This document shows, piece after piece, positions 24,715 through 33,647 of a stretch of DNA of 64,000 nt. Below the pieces are notes generated by a model. It was given only the letters and a program-made list of their open reading frames with translations. It had not been told where the DNA came from and did not search any database. Both the position numbers and the translations under genes were made by a program. Source of the stretch: Mesorhizobium sp. B2-7-1 (GTDB lineage Bacteria; Pseudomonadota; Alphaproteobacteria; Rhizobiales; Rhizobiaceae); NCBI RefSeq assembly GCF_006440735.1, contig NZ_VFUA01000005.1, positions 1 to 64,000 of the forward strand. The letters run 5' to 3'. Within the stretch, counting starts at the first letter, position 1. Each line of letters begins with the position of its first letter.

Positions 24715-27069
24715 ATGGGAACCGCTACCCTGCTCACCACCATGCATTGGGGGACCTACGAGATCCGCGCCGAGAACGGCCGGCTCGTCGGCGTCGAGCC
24801 GTGGAGCGGCGATCCCGACCCGTCCCCGATCGGCCGATCGATGCTCGGCACGGTGCAGGGCGAGTTGCGCGTCGCCCGCCCGGCCATCAGACGCGGCTGG
24901 CTGGAGGGGGACAGGTCCAGCCCGGCAAGCCGGCGAAGCGACGAGCCCTTCGTCGAGGTGCCCTGGGAGACCGCGCTGGATATCGTCGCGGCGGAACTGG
25001 AGCGCGTCCGCGCGACGCATGGCAACAGTGCGATCTATGCGGGCTCATATGGATGGGCAAGCGCCGGGCGCTTCCACCATGCTCAGGGCCAGGTCCACCG
25101 CTTCCTCAACACGATCGGCGGCTATACCGGCTCGGTGCTGAGCTATTCCTATGGCGCGGCCGAGATCATCCTGCCGCATGTGCTGGGCAGCACCGATGCG
25201 CTGACCGGCAACCACACCACCTGGGACGGAATCGAGCAGCACAGCAAACTGATCGTCGCTTTCGGCGGGCTGCCGTGGCGCAACACGCAGGTGCAGGGCG
25301 GCGGCTCGGCGCGCCACGAGGCCTCGGCGGCTTTGCGCAACGCCGTCGCCAACGGCGCGCGGCTGATCAACGTCTCGCCGGTGCGCGACGACGCGCCGCG
25401 CGGAGCCGACACCGAATGGCTGCCGCTGCGGCCGAACAGCGACACCGCAATCATGCTGGCGCTATGCCATGCGCTGATCAGCAAGGGACTGCATGACGAG
25501 GCGTTCCTCGCGCGCTACTGCACCGGCTTCGAGACGGTGCGCGCCTATGTCATGGGCGAAAGCGACGGCCAGCCGAAGGATCCGGCCTGGGCGGCGAAAC
25601 TCAGCGGCGTCGACGCGGCAACGATCGATGCGCTCGCCCGCGACATGGCCGCCAACCGGACCATGCTGATGGTCAGCTGGTCGCTGCAGCGCGCCGACCA
25701 TGGCGAGCAGCCCTATTGGGCGGCGATCACGCTGGCCGCGCTGCTCGGGCAGATCGGCCTGCCGGGTGGCGGCATCGGCTTCGGCTATTCCTCGACCAAC
25801 GGCGCCGGCAGGCCGGAGATGGGATTCCGCTGGCCCTCGGTGCCGCAAGGCAGGAATGCCGTGGCCCATTTCATCCCGGTCGCGCGCATGGCCGACATGC
25901 TCCTCAATCCAGGCGGATCGTTCGACTTCAACGGCGCCAAGCTGACCTATCCCGGCATCAGGCTCGTCTACTGGGCCGGCGGCAATCCGTTCCACCACCA
26001 CCAGGACCTCAACCGGTTGGTCGAAGCCTGGCAGCGGCCCGAAACGGTGATCGTCAACGAGCAATTCTGGACGGCGACGGCGCGCCATGCCGATATCGTG
26101 CTGCCGGTGACGACAGCGTTGGAGCGCAATGATCTGGCCTTCTCGAACCGGGAAAACCTCATCGTCGCGATGAAGCAGGCGATCGAGCCTTTCCAGGAGG
26201 CGCGCGACGATTTTGCCATCTTCGCCGATCTGGCGGCGCAGCTCGGCACGAGCGATGCCTTCACCGAAGGGCGTGGCGCCGACGAATGGATCCGGCATCT
26301 CTATGGCCAGGCGATGGCAAGCGCCGGTGCAGCCGGCGTCGAGATGCCGCTCTTCGACCGCTTCTGGCAAGACGGCCATGCCGAGCTTGCCCGCTCGGTG
26401 ACCTCGCAGACCTTCCTTGGCGCGTTCCGCGCCGATCCGGAGCGGCATCCACTGGCGACGCCGTCCGGACGCATCGAGCTGTTCTCGGCAACGATCGGGT
26501 CCTTCGGCTATGACGACTGCCCCGGCCACGCCGTGTGGCGCGAGCCGCGCGAGTGGCTGGGCAATGACCGCCTCGCCGAGCGGTTTCCGCTGCATCTGTT
26601 GTCGCCGCAGCCGGCCGACAAGCTGCACAGCCAGTACGACCATGGGTCGGTCAGCCGGGCGAGCAAGATTTCGGGCCGCGCGCCGCTGCTGATCAATCGC
26701 GAGGACGCGGCGACACGCGGCATCGGGGACGGCGCGGTGGTCAAGGTTTTCAACGACCGCGGATCATGCCTCGCCGGCGCCGTGCTCACCGACAGCCTGA
26801 TCCCTGGCGTCGTGCAACTGCCGACCGGCGCCTGGTTCGATCCGGGCCGTCCCGGCGAACCGGAGGGCCTCGAAAAGCACGGCAATCCGAATGTGCTGAC
26901 ACCCGATCGCGGCACCTCTCGGCTTGCCCAGTCGCCGACCTGCAATTCGACGCTGGTTCAGGTGTCGCGGTTTACGGGACCCGTTCCGCCGGTGACAGCC
27001 TTCGATCCGCCTGCCACTATGAGCATGTCCGATGTGCCCGGCGTGACCGGACGCAAAGATCTTTCGTAA
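24715..27069 (+). CDS. Cytoplasmic molybdopterin oxidoreductase (BisC/TMAO-reductase type)
   Basis: About 784 residues, of the DMSO-reductase family with bis-MGD molybdenum cofactor. It lacks the Cys4 iron-sulfur motif at the N-terminus, as do BisC, TorA and DorA. The molybdenum ligand is probably the serine in SYGWASAGRFHH. The C-terminal domain binds the pterin (LHLLSPQPADKLHSQYD). No Tat signal is visible, so it is cytoplasmic like biotin/methionine sulfoxide reductase BisC. The start is uncertain: ATG 24673, 24703 and 24715 are in frame and the family text begins at TATLLTTMHWG. It lies inside a peptide-type ABC operon, suggesting that the imported compound contains a reducible S- or N-oxide. 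Confidence 0.82.
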   Translation: MGTATLLTTMHWGTYEIRAENGRLVGVEPWSGDPDPSPIGRSMLGTVQGELRVARPAIRRGWLEGDRSSPASRRSDEPFVEVPWETALDIVAAELERVRATHGNSAIYAGSYGWASAGRFHHAQGQVHRFLNTIGGYTGSVLSYSYGAAEIILPHVLGSTDALTGNHTTWDGIEQHSKLIVAFGGLPWRNTQVQGGGSARHEASAALRNAVANGARLINVSPVRDDAPRGADTEWLPLRPNSDTAIMLALCHALISKGLHDEAFLARYCTGFETVRAYVMGESDGQPKDPAWAAKLSGVDAATIDALARDMAANRTMLMVSWSLQRADHGEQPYWAAITLAALLGQIGLPGGGIGFGYSSTNGAGRPEMGFRWPSVPQGRNAVAHFIPVARMADMLLNPGGSFDFNGAKLTYPGIRLVYWAGGNPFHHHQDLNRLVEAWQRPETVIVNEQFWTATARHADIVLPVTTALERNDLAFSNRENLIVAMKQAIEPFQEARDDFAIFADLAAQLGTSDAFTEGRGADEWIRHLYGQAMASAGAAGVEMPLFDRFWQDGHAELARSVTSQTFLGAFRADPERHPLATPSGRIELFSATIGSFGYDDCPGHAVWREPREWLGNDRLAERFPLHLLSPQPADKLHSQYDHGSVSRASKISGRAPLLINREDAATRGIGDGAVVKVFNDRGSCLAGAVLTDSLIPGVVQLPTGAWFDPGRPGEPEGLEKHGNPNVLTPDRGTSRLAQSPTCNSTLVQVSRFTGPVPPVTAFDPPATMSMSDVPGVTGRKDLS

Positions 27070-27081
27070 GGAGACGCTGCC

Positions 27082-28035
27082 ATTCTAGCTTTCCTCACCC
27101 GGCGCCTGGCTCTGTCGCTGATCACGCTGTTCCTGCTCAGCGTGATGGTGTTCCTCGGCGGCCAGGTGTTGCCCGGCAATGTCGGGCGGGCCATCCTAGG
27201 ACCGTTCGCCGACCAGCGCGCGGTCGATGCGCTGAACCATTCGCTCGGCGTCGACCGGCCGCTGCTTGTGCAGTACGGAAGCTGGATCTGGAATTTCCTG
27301 CATGGCGACATGGGCACGTCCTATGTCTTCCGCGCGCCGGTCGCGCCCTTCGTCATGGATGCCTTGGGCAACTCGATGAAGCTGGCGCTGGTCGCCTTCG
27401 TGCTGGTGGTGCCGATCGGCATCTTGGGCGGCGTGATCGCCGCGCTCAATGTCAACCGGCCGCTCGACCGCATCATCAGCCTCGGCGGCCTGTCGGTCAC
27501 GGTGCTGCCCGAGTTCGTCACCGGCATCATCCTGATCCTGATCTTCGGGGTGTGGCTGCGCTGGCTGCCGATCGCCGCCGCCTGGCCGAAAGGCGCCGGC
27601 CTCCTCACCCAGCTCTACTATCTCATCCTGCCCTCGCTGCCGCTGTTTTTGGTGCTGTTCGGCTATATCGCGCGCATGGCGCGCTCCGGCATGATCGAGG
27701 CGCTCGATTCCGACTATACGCGCACCGCCGTGCTCAAGGGCCTGCCCTGGCGCACGGTGATCTGGCGCCATGTGCTGCGCAATGCGCTGCTGCCGACCAT
27801 CACCGTGATCGCCACCCAGACCGGCTATCTCATCGGCGGCCTGGTCGTCATCGAGACGCTGTTCCGCTACCAGGGCATCGGCTCGCTGATCTTCACCGCC
27901 GCGCGCGGCAAGGATTTTCCCATGCTCGAGGCCGGCATCCTGACCATCGGCATCGTCTATGCGGTGGCGACCTTGGTCGCCGACTTCCTCTATTCCGTGC
28001 TCAATCCGCGCATCCGGCTGGGAGCAGAGCAATGA
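27082..28035 (+). CDS. ABC transporter permease, DppB-type, probable ATT start
   Basis: 317-residue inner-membrane permease of the peptide/nickel family with the EAA loop near residues 205-225 (YTRTAVLKGLPWRTVIWRHV). The natural N-terminus (ILAFLTRRLALSLITLFLLS) begins at codon ATT 27082, eight bases after AAGGAG, with no ATG, GTG or TTG in that position. The first ordinary ATG (27142) would remove most of helix 1. I therefore propose the rare start ATT; a G-to-T change from ATG is the likely origin. It overlaps the DppC-type gene by 4 bases. Confidence 0.85.
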   Translation: MLAFLTRRLALSLITLFLLSVMVFLGGQVLPGNVGRAILGPFADQRAVDALNHSLGVDRPLLVQYGSWIWNFLHGDMGTSYVFRAPVAPFVMDALGNSMKLALVAFVLVVPIGILGGVIAALNVNRPLDRIISLGGLSVTVLPEFVTGIILILIFGVWLRWLPIAAAWPKGAGLLTQLYYLILPSLPLFLVLFGYIARMARSGMIEALDSDYTRTAVLKGLPWRTVIWRHVLRNALLPTITVIATQTGYLIGGLVVIETLFRYQGIGSLIFTAARGKDFPMLEAGILTIGIVYAVATLVADFLYSVLNPRIRLGAEQ

Positions 28036-28922
28036 GCGCGACAGACACCCCCGCCAGCCTGCCGGCGCCCGCCGCGCCCGACACCCAACAGCGCAGCCCC
28101 TGGGGCGAGGTGCTGCATTCGCTTCTTAGGTCGGGCACCTTCCTGACCGGGCTTTTCATCCTGTTGTTCTGGGTCGTCTGCGCGCTGTTTGGCCAGCACT
28201 TCGTTCCCTACGATCCGCTGGCAAGCGACATCATCAACGCGCTGACGCCGCCGGCGGCCGATCACTGGTTCGGCACCGACCAGCTCGGCCGCGACGTGTT
28301 CTCGCGCGTCATCGTCGGCTCGCGCGATATCCTGACCGTGGCGCCTTTAGCCACCATCCTTGCGACCATTGCCGGCACCGCGCTCGGCCTCGTCATCGGC
28401 TACTTCCGCGGCATCGTCGATGACATCGTCAGCCGCGTGCTGGAAGCCTTCATGGCGATCCCCGTGGTCATCATCGCGCTGCTCGCCATCGTCGCGCTCG
28501 GCACCTCCAAAATCACCGTCATCGTCGTCATCGGGCTCTCCTTCGCGCCGATCATCGCGCGCACCGTGCGCTCGGCCGTGCTGGCCGAACGCGAGCTCGA
28601 CTATGTCGCGGCGGCAAAGCTGCGCCATGAAGGCGCGCTGCATACGATGTTCGTCGAGATCCTGCCCAATGTCATCCCGCCGATCCTGGTCGAGACGACG
28701 GTGCGGCTGGGCTACGCCATCTTCGCAGTCGCCACGCTCTCCTTCATGGGCTTCGGCATCCAGCCGCCCTCGCCCGACTGGGGCCTGTCGATCTCCTCCA
28801 ATTACGGCATGATCGGCGGCGGCTTCTGGTGGACGGTGCTGTTCGATGCGCTCGCCATCGCCTCGCTGGTGATCGGCGTCAACCTGGTGGCCGACGGCGT
28901 GCATGGAGCGTTCAATGACTGA
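28032..28922 (+). CDS. ABC transporter permease, DppC-type
   Basis: 296-residue permease. It has the N-terminal helix at ~37-55 (FLTGLFILLFWVVCALFG), the DppC motif HWFGTDQLGRDVFSRVIVGSR, and the EAA loop YVAAAKLRHEGALHTMFVEI. The ATG overlaps the stop of the DppB-type gene, and its own stop overlaps the ATPase start by 8 bases, so all three are coupled. The reading frame is open far upstream, but that part is a shadow of the molybdoenzyme gene. Confidence 0.92.
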   Translation: MSATDTPASLPAPAAPDTQQRSPWGEVLHSLLRSGTFLTGLFILLFWVVCALFGQHFVPYDPLASDIINALTPPAADHWFGTDQLGRDVFSRVIVGSRDILTVAPLATILATIAGTALGLVIGYFRGIVDDIVSRVLEAFMAIPVVIIALLAIVALGTSKITVIVVIGLSFAPIIARTVRSAVLAERELDYVAAAKLRHEGALHTMFVEILPNVIPPILVETTVRLGYAIFAVATLSFMGFGIQPPSPDWGLSISSNYGMIGGGFWWTVLFDALAIASLVIGVNLVADGVHGAFND

Positions 28923-30948
28923 GCCTGGCCAAGCCGCCAACGCACTTGAGCTGAAGGACCTTTCGGTCGCCTATCGCGTCGGCCGCCGCAACCGCGCGGT
29001 GCTGCGCAACGTCAACCTGACCATCAAGGCCGGCGAAGCCTATGGGCTGGTCGGCGAATCCGGCTGCGGCAAGTCCACCGTCGCGCTCTCGGTGGTGCGC
29101 TATCTGCCGCGCAACGGCTCCATCACCGGCGGCTCGATCGCGCTCGACGGCAAGGATGTCATGAAGCTCGATGCCGAAGCGCTCAGACGGGCGCGCGCCG
29201 ACAGCGTGTCGATGGTCTATCAGGACCCCGGCAAGGCGCTGAACCCGTCGCTGCGCATCGGCCGCCAGCTGACCGAGATTTTCGAGCTCGCCGGCATCAC
29301 CGGGCAGGCGGCCGAGGACAAGGCGCTCGCCATGCTGAACCGGGTGCGCATCTCCGATCCGGCCGGCGTCATGCAGCGCTATCCGCATCAGCTCTCCGGC
29401 GGCATGCAGCAGCGGGTGGCGATCGCCATGGCCTTGGCCAACGATCCCTCGATGCTGATCCTCGACGAGCCGACCACCGGCCTCGACGCCACGGTTGAAG
29501 CCGAGGTGCTCGACCTGATCGGCCAGTTGCGGCGCGAGCTGTCGGCCTCGATCCTGTTCATCAGCCACAACCTCGCGGTGGTCTCCAACATGTGCGACCG
29601 CGTCGGTGTGCTCTATGCCGGCATGCTGGTCGAGGAAGGCTCGACCAAGGACGTCTTCAACGATCCGCGCCATCCCTACACGGTGGCGCTGCTGCGCTGC
29701 CTGCCGCGCGGCGGCCAGCGCAAGGACCAGGGCCGGCTCGACACCATCCCGGGCTTCCTTCCCGGCATCGGCGCCAATATCGTCGGCTGCGCCTTCGCCG
29801 ACCGCTGCGCGCTGGCGACTGAACGCTGCCGCGCCGAGCCGCCGCCGCTCTATGAGCTGGGCAACGGCCGCCTGTCGCGCTGCCACTATCACGATCAGGC
29901 GCAGTCGCTGCCGCGCGCCACGCCCGCCGAGATCGCTGCCGCAGCACCCAAGCAGGCGCCGCCGGTGCTGCAGGTCGAAGGGCTGAACAAGACCTATGGC
30001 AGTCACGGCCGTCCGCTCAGAGCCGTCAAGGACGTCTCGGTCAGCCTCAGACCCGGCGAGACGCTGGGGCTGGTCGGTGAATCCGGCAGCGGCAAGACGA
30101 CCTTCGCCAGACTGCTGCTTGGCCTCGTCGCACCGGACGACGGCGGCTCGATCGAGCTGGAAGGCAAGAAGCTCGCGCCGCGGCTCGCCAGCCGTTCGGA
30201 AGACCAGGTCAAGGCGGTGCAGATCGTCTTCCAGAATCCGGACTCCGCGCTCAACCGTTCGCATTCGATCCGGCACATCCTGAGCCGTGCGCTGAAGCGG
30301 CTGGGAGGCCTCAGCGGCAAGACGCTGGACAGCCGCCTCGAAGAGCTGGTCCGCTCGGTGCGGCTCACCGACCGGCATCTGGCCGTCAAGCCGCGGCAGC
30401 TGTCGGGCGGGCTGAAGCAGCGCGTGGCGATCGCGCGCGCCTTTGCCGGCGATCCGCGCATCGTGGTGTGCGACGAGCCGACCTCGGCGCTCGACGTCTC
30501 GGTGCAGGCGGCGATCCTCAATCTTCTGGCCGACCTGCAGTCGAGGCAGGATGTCTCCTACATCTTCATCTCGCACGACCTCGGCGTGGTGCGCTATCTC
30601 TCCGACAAGATCGCCGTGCTCTATCTTGGCCGTATCATGGAGTTCGGGCCGTCGGAGGCAGTCTTCTCCGGCCCGCACCATCCCTACACCGAAGCGCTTC
30701 TCTCGGCGGTACCGAAACTCGACCGCGCCGAGAGCTCGCGCATCCGTCTCGACGGCGAGATCCCAAGTGCCGCCAACCCGCCAAGCGGCTGCGTCTTCCA
30801 CACGCGCTGTCCGCGCAAGATCGGCGCCATCTGCGAGACAAAGGAGCCCGAGCTTTCCGAAGCCGAGCCGGGCCACACCATCCGCTGCCATATTCCCTAT
30901 GACGAACTGGCAAGCCTGCAGAGGCCGAAGACCGTGGAGCCGGCGTAA
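28915..30948 (+). CDS. Fused dual ATP-binding protein, DppD-DppF type
   Basis: 677-residue ATPase with two complete ABC domains. Domain 1 has Walker A GESGCGKS (~residue 45), signature LSGGMQQRVAIAMAL and Walker B MLILDEPTTGLD. A DppD-type C-terminal tail with cysteines (GCAFADRCALATERC) follows. Domain 2 has Walker A GESGSGKT (~residue 390), signature LSGGLKQRVAIARAF and a second cysteine tail (GCVFHTRCPRKIGAIC). Both domains look catalytically complete. It energises the two permeases just upstream. Confidence 0.93.
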   Translation: MTEPGQAANALELKDLSVAYRVGRRNRAVLRNVNLTIKAGEAYGLVGESGCGKSTVALSVVRYLPRNGSITGGSIALDGKDVMKLDAEALRRARADSVSMVYQDPGKALNPSLRIGRQLTEIFELAGITGQAAEDKALAMLNRVRISDPAGVMQRYPHQLSGGMQQRVAIAMALANDPSMLILDEPTTGLDATVEAEVLDLIGQLRRELSASILFISHNLAVVSNMCDRVGVLYAGMLVEEGSTKDVFNDPRHPYTVALLRCLPRGGQRKDQGRLDTIPGFLPGIGANIVGCAFADRCALATERCRAEPPPLYELGNGRLSRCHYHDQAQSLPRATPAEIAAAAPKQAPPVLQVEGLNKTYGSHGRPLRAVKDVSVSLRPGETLGLVGESGSGKTTFARLLLGLVAPDDGGSIELEGKKLAPRLASRSEDQVKAVQIVFQNPDSALNRSHSIRHILSRALKRLGGLSGKTLDSRLEELVRSVRLTDRHLAVKPRQLSGGLKQRVAIARAFAGDPRIVVCDEPTSALDVSVQAAILNLLADLQSRQDVSYIFISHDLGVVRYLSDKIAVLYLGRIMEFGPSEAVFSGPHHPYTEALLSAVPKLDRAESSRIRLDGEIPSAANPPSGCVFHTRCPRKIGAICETKEPELSEAEPGHTIRCHIPYDELASLQRPKTVEPA

Positions 30949-30954
30949 CAGCAA

Positions 30955-31863
30955 TCAAGACAAGGGCGCATCCGCCATGCTGAGGGCGCGGTCGCCCTCG
31001 GCAAAGCCGCTTGCATCCGACCAATCCCTGACCAGCATCCGCAGGCCTTTCAGTGCAATGTCGAGCGCATCGGACGACGCCGGGTTCGCAGGATAGGCAA
31101 GGTAGATCGGGCGCTGGAATACGGGCGTGCCCTCGACGCGTTTCAGCTCGCCGCGCTCGATATGCGCGCTCACGGCGCTGAGCGGCAGGTAGGCGGCCGC
31201 TTTCTGCGACAGGACATGCTGCAGCCCAATGAACACCAGCCCGGCCGAGATGGCGGGGGTCACGATGCCGGCAAAGGCGCGGTCGTGCTCGATGCGGAAC
31301 TCCAGTCCCCAATCCATCAGGATATAGTTATCGGTCCACGACCCCGGCTGTTCGGCGTGCTGGACGAGAACCACCTGATCGACGGCCAAGGTCTCATAGA
31401 CGATGCCGGGATGCGGCTTGGGCAGATAGAGGATGCAGATGTCGAGCAGGCCCTCGGCGATCTGGTCGACCGCCAGGTCCGGGAAACTGCCTTCGAGCCG
31501 CAGCGCCACATTCGGCCGCCTCTGCCGCATCCAGCCGATCCAGGGCGAGGTGATGCTGTCCCAGAGATAGGCGGGCGCGGTAAGCCGCAGCAGCGTTTCA
31601 TAGCCATCGGGAACGGCGATGTCCTGCCGCGACTGCTCCCAGGTGCGGGTGATCGTCGAGGCATGCGGCAGGAACTGCCGGCCGGCCGGCGTCAGCGTGA
31701 CGCCATCGCTGTCGCGGACGAACAGCTTGCGCCCCAATTGTTCCTCCAGGCCGCGAATGCGCGCGCTGACGGTGGACTGGGCGAGGTTCAGCCGATTGGC
31801 GGCAACGGTGAAGCTGCCATGCGTCGCGACTTCCAGGAAACTGCGCAGATTTTCGGTATCCAT
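30955..31863 (-). CDS. LysR-family regulator
   Basis: 302-residue LysR protein, opening MDTENLRSFLEVATHGSFTV, with HTH ANRLNLAQSTVSARIRGLEE and a C-terminal effector domain. It is convergent with the ABC operon (7 bases from the ATPase stop) and divergent from the second binding-protein gene, whose promoter it probably controls. It is the second regulator of this cluster besides the FCD-type GntR. Confidence 0.9.
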   Translation of the reverse strand: MDTENLRSFLEVATHGSFTVAANRLNLAQSTVSARIRGLEEQLGRKLFVRDSDGVTLTPAGRQFLPHASTITRTWEQSRQDIAVPDGYETLLRLTAPAYLWDSITSPWIGWMRQRRPNVALRLEGSFPDLAVDQIAEGLLDICILYLPKPHPGIVYETLAVDQVVLVQHAEQPGSWTDNYILMDWGLEFRIEHDRAFAGIVTPAISAGLVFIGLQHVLSQKAAAYLPLSAVSAHIERGELKRVEGTPVFQRPIYLAYPANPASSDALDIALKGLRMLVRDWSDASGFAEGDRALSMADAPLS

Positions 31864-31988
31864 GATCCCTGCCCACTAACCTGCCGCCATCGAAATTTTC
31901 GATGGCTGCAATCAAAAAATATCGCTTTGCGGGTGCGGTCAACAGTGGCCTAAATGTCAAAGCCCCACGACAGCCAAGGAATGCCGCC

Positions 31989-33647
31989 ATGCTGAAGCAT
32001 TTCACGACCATTGATGCCGCCCGCAAGAGCCTCAACGCAATCGAAAATTCCGCTATCGACGAATTGCTCGCCGGCAAGATCGGCCGGCGCGAATTCCTGC
32101 GCCATGGCAGCGTGCTCGGCCTGTCGCTGCCGTTCCTGGGCGGCATCGCTTCGGCAATCGGCCTCGGCGCTCCGCAAGCGCGCGCCGAAGGCAAGCCCGG
32201 CGGCACGGTGCGCGCCGGCATCGCCGTGCCCGGCGGCGCCATCGACCCGGTCACCTTCTATGACAGCGGCAGCTACCAGCTCGCCTTCCAGACGTCCGAG
32301 TTCCTATGCGTGACGCAGCCCGACCTGACGCTGAGGCCGGTGCTGGCCGAAAGCTGGGCGCCCAATGCCGATGGCAGTGTCTGGACCTTCAAGCTGCGCA
32401 AGGGCGTGAAATTCCACAATGGCGAGGATTTTAAAGCCGACGACGTCGTGGCGACCTTCGATCGCCTTGCCGATCCGAGCGGCCCGTCCAACGCGCTGTC
32501 GGTGTTCAAGGGCCTGCTGTCGAAAGGCGGCACGCGCAAGGTCGACGACCACACCGTCGAATTCCATCTCGACGCGCCGAACGGCAGCTTCCCCTATTCG
32601 GTGTCGATCGACAATTACAACGCCGTCATCCTGCCGGCGAGCTACAAGGGCGACTACGAGAAGACCTTCGAAGGCACCGGGCCATTCCGGCTCGAAAGCT
32701 ACACGCCGAAGGTCGGCGCGAGCTTCGTGCGCAACCCCGACTATTGGGGCGAGAAGGCGCTGCCCGACCGTCTCGAGTTCAAATTCTATGCCGACGTGCA
32801 GCCTCGGATTCTCGCGCTGCAGGCGGGCGAAGTCGACGTGCTCGACGCGGTCCCGCTCGACGTCAGCCAGGTGGTGCTGGGCGATCCGGACATCACCGTG
32901 CTGCGCGTGGCGTCCACCGCGCATCGCCAGCTCCATATGCGCTGCGACATGGCGCCCTTCACCGACAAGCGCGTGCGCCAGGCGCTGGCCTTGTGCATCG
33001 ACCGTTCCCAACTGGTCGACGGTCTCTGCCGCGGCATGGCCGCGACCGGCAATGACAGCCCGTTCGCGCCAGCTTTCCCGGTCACCGACAAGTCGGTGCC
33101 GCAGCGCGCGCAGGACATCGCCAAAGCCAAGCAGCTGATGGAGGCGGCGGGGCTGGCCAACGGCTTCGACATGACGCTGACGACGCTGCGCTATTCCGAC
33201 ATCCCCGGCTATGCGCAGCTCTTCCAGAACTTCGCCAAGGAGATCGGCGCCCGCATCTCGCTCAACATCGAGGACCAGGACAAGTATTACGGCAAGGCGG
33301 TGTTCGGCCAATCGGACTGGCTGGACAGCCCACTCGGCATCACCGATTACGCGCACCGCAGCGTGCCGAACGTCTTCCTCAAGAGCCCGCTGGTCAGCGA
33401 CGGTCCATGGAACGCGGCGCATTTCAAGAATGCGACCTATGACGGGATGGTCAACAGCTATCTCAAGGCGCTCGACCTCGACGCCCAACGCAAGGCCGCT
33501 TCCGACATCCAGAAGCTGCTGCTCGACGAGACGCCGGTGATCTTCAGCTATTTCCCGGACCTCCTGGTGCCGGTGCGCAAGAACGTCAGCGGCCTGCCGC
33601 CGATCGCCGCCGGCCTGCTGCTCGATCGCGTGTCGGTGGCGTCATGA
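31989..33647 (+). CDS. ABC transporter substrate-binding protein, family 5 (second paralogue)
   Basis: 552-residue periplasmic binding protein closely related to the one at 22934. It has a twin-arginine-like signal (GRREFLRHGSVLGLSLPFLG) and the same SBP_bac_5 signature (WTFKLRKGVKFHNGEDFKADDVV). ATG 31989 follows AAGGA. It has no own permeases, so it probably feeds a different ligand into the permease/ATPase set at 27082-30948. The stop overlaps the DUF427 gene by 4 bases. Confidence 0.9.
   Translation: MLKHFTTIDAARKSLNAIENSAIDELLAGKIGRREFLRHGSVLGLSLPFLGGIASAIGLGAPQARAEGKPGGTVRAGIAVPGGAIDPVTFYDSGSYQLAFQTSEFLCVTQPDLTLRPVLAESWAPNADGSVWTFKLRKGVKFHNGEDFKADDVVATFDRLADPSGPSNALSVFKGLLSKGGTRKVDDHTVEFHLDAPNGSFPYSVSIDNYNAVILPASYKGDYEKTFEGTGPFRLESYTPKVGASFVRNPDYWGEKALPDRLEFKFYADVQPRILALQAGEVDVLDAVPLDVSQVVLGDPDITVLRVASTAHRQLHMRCDMAPFTDKRVRQALALCIDRSQLVDGLCRGMAATGNDSPFAPAFPVTDKSVPQRAQDIAKAKQLMEAAGLANGFDMTLTTLRYSDIPGYAQLFQNFAKEIGARISLNIEDQDKYYGKAVFGQSDWLDSPLGITDYAHRSVPNVFLKSPLVSDGPWNAAHFKNATYDGMVNSYLKALDLDAQRKAASDIQKLLLDETPVIFSYFPDLLVPVRKNVSGLPPIAAGLLLDRVSVAS

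Noticed and set aside
26766..28031. Long upstream extension of the DppC-type permease frame
   Set aside because: The translation is arginine/alanine-rich shadow of the molybdoenzyme and DppB genes; the true start overlaps the DppB stop at 28032.
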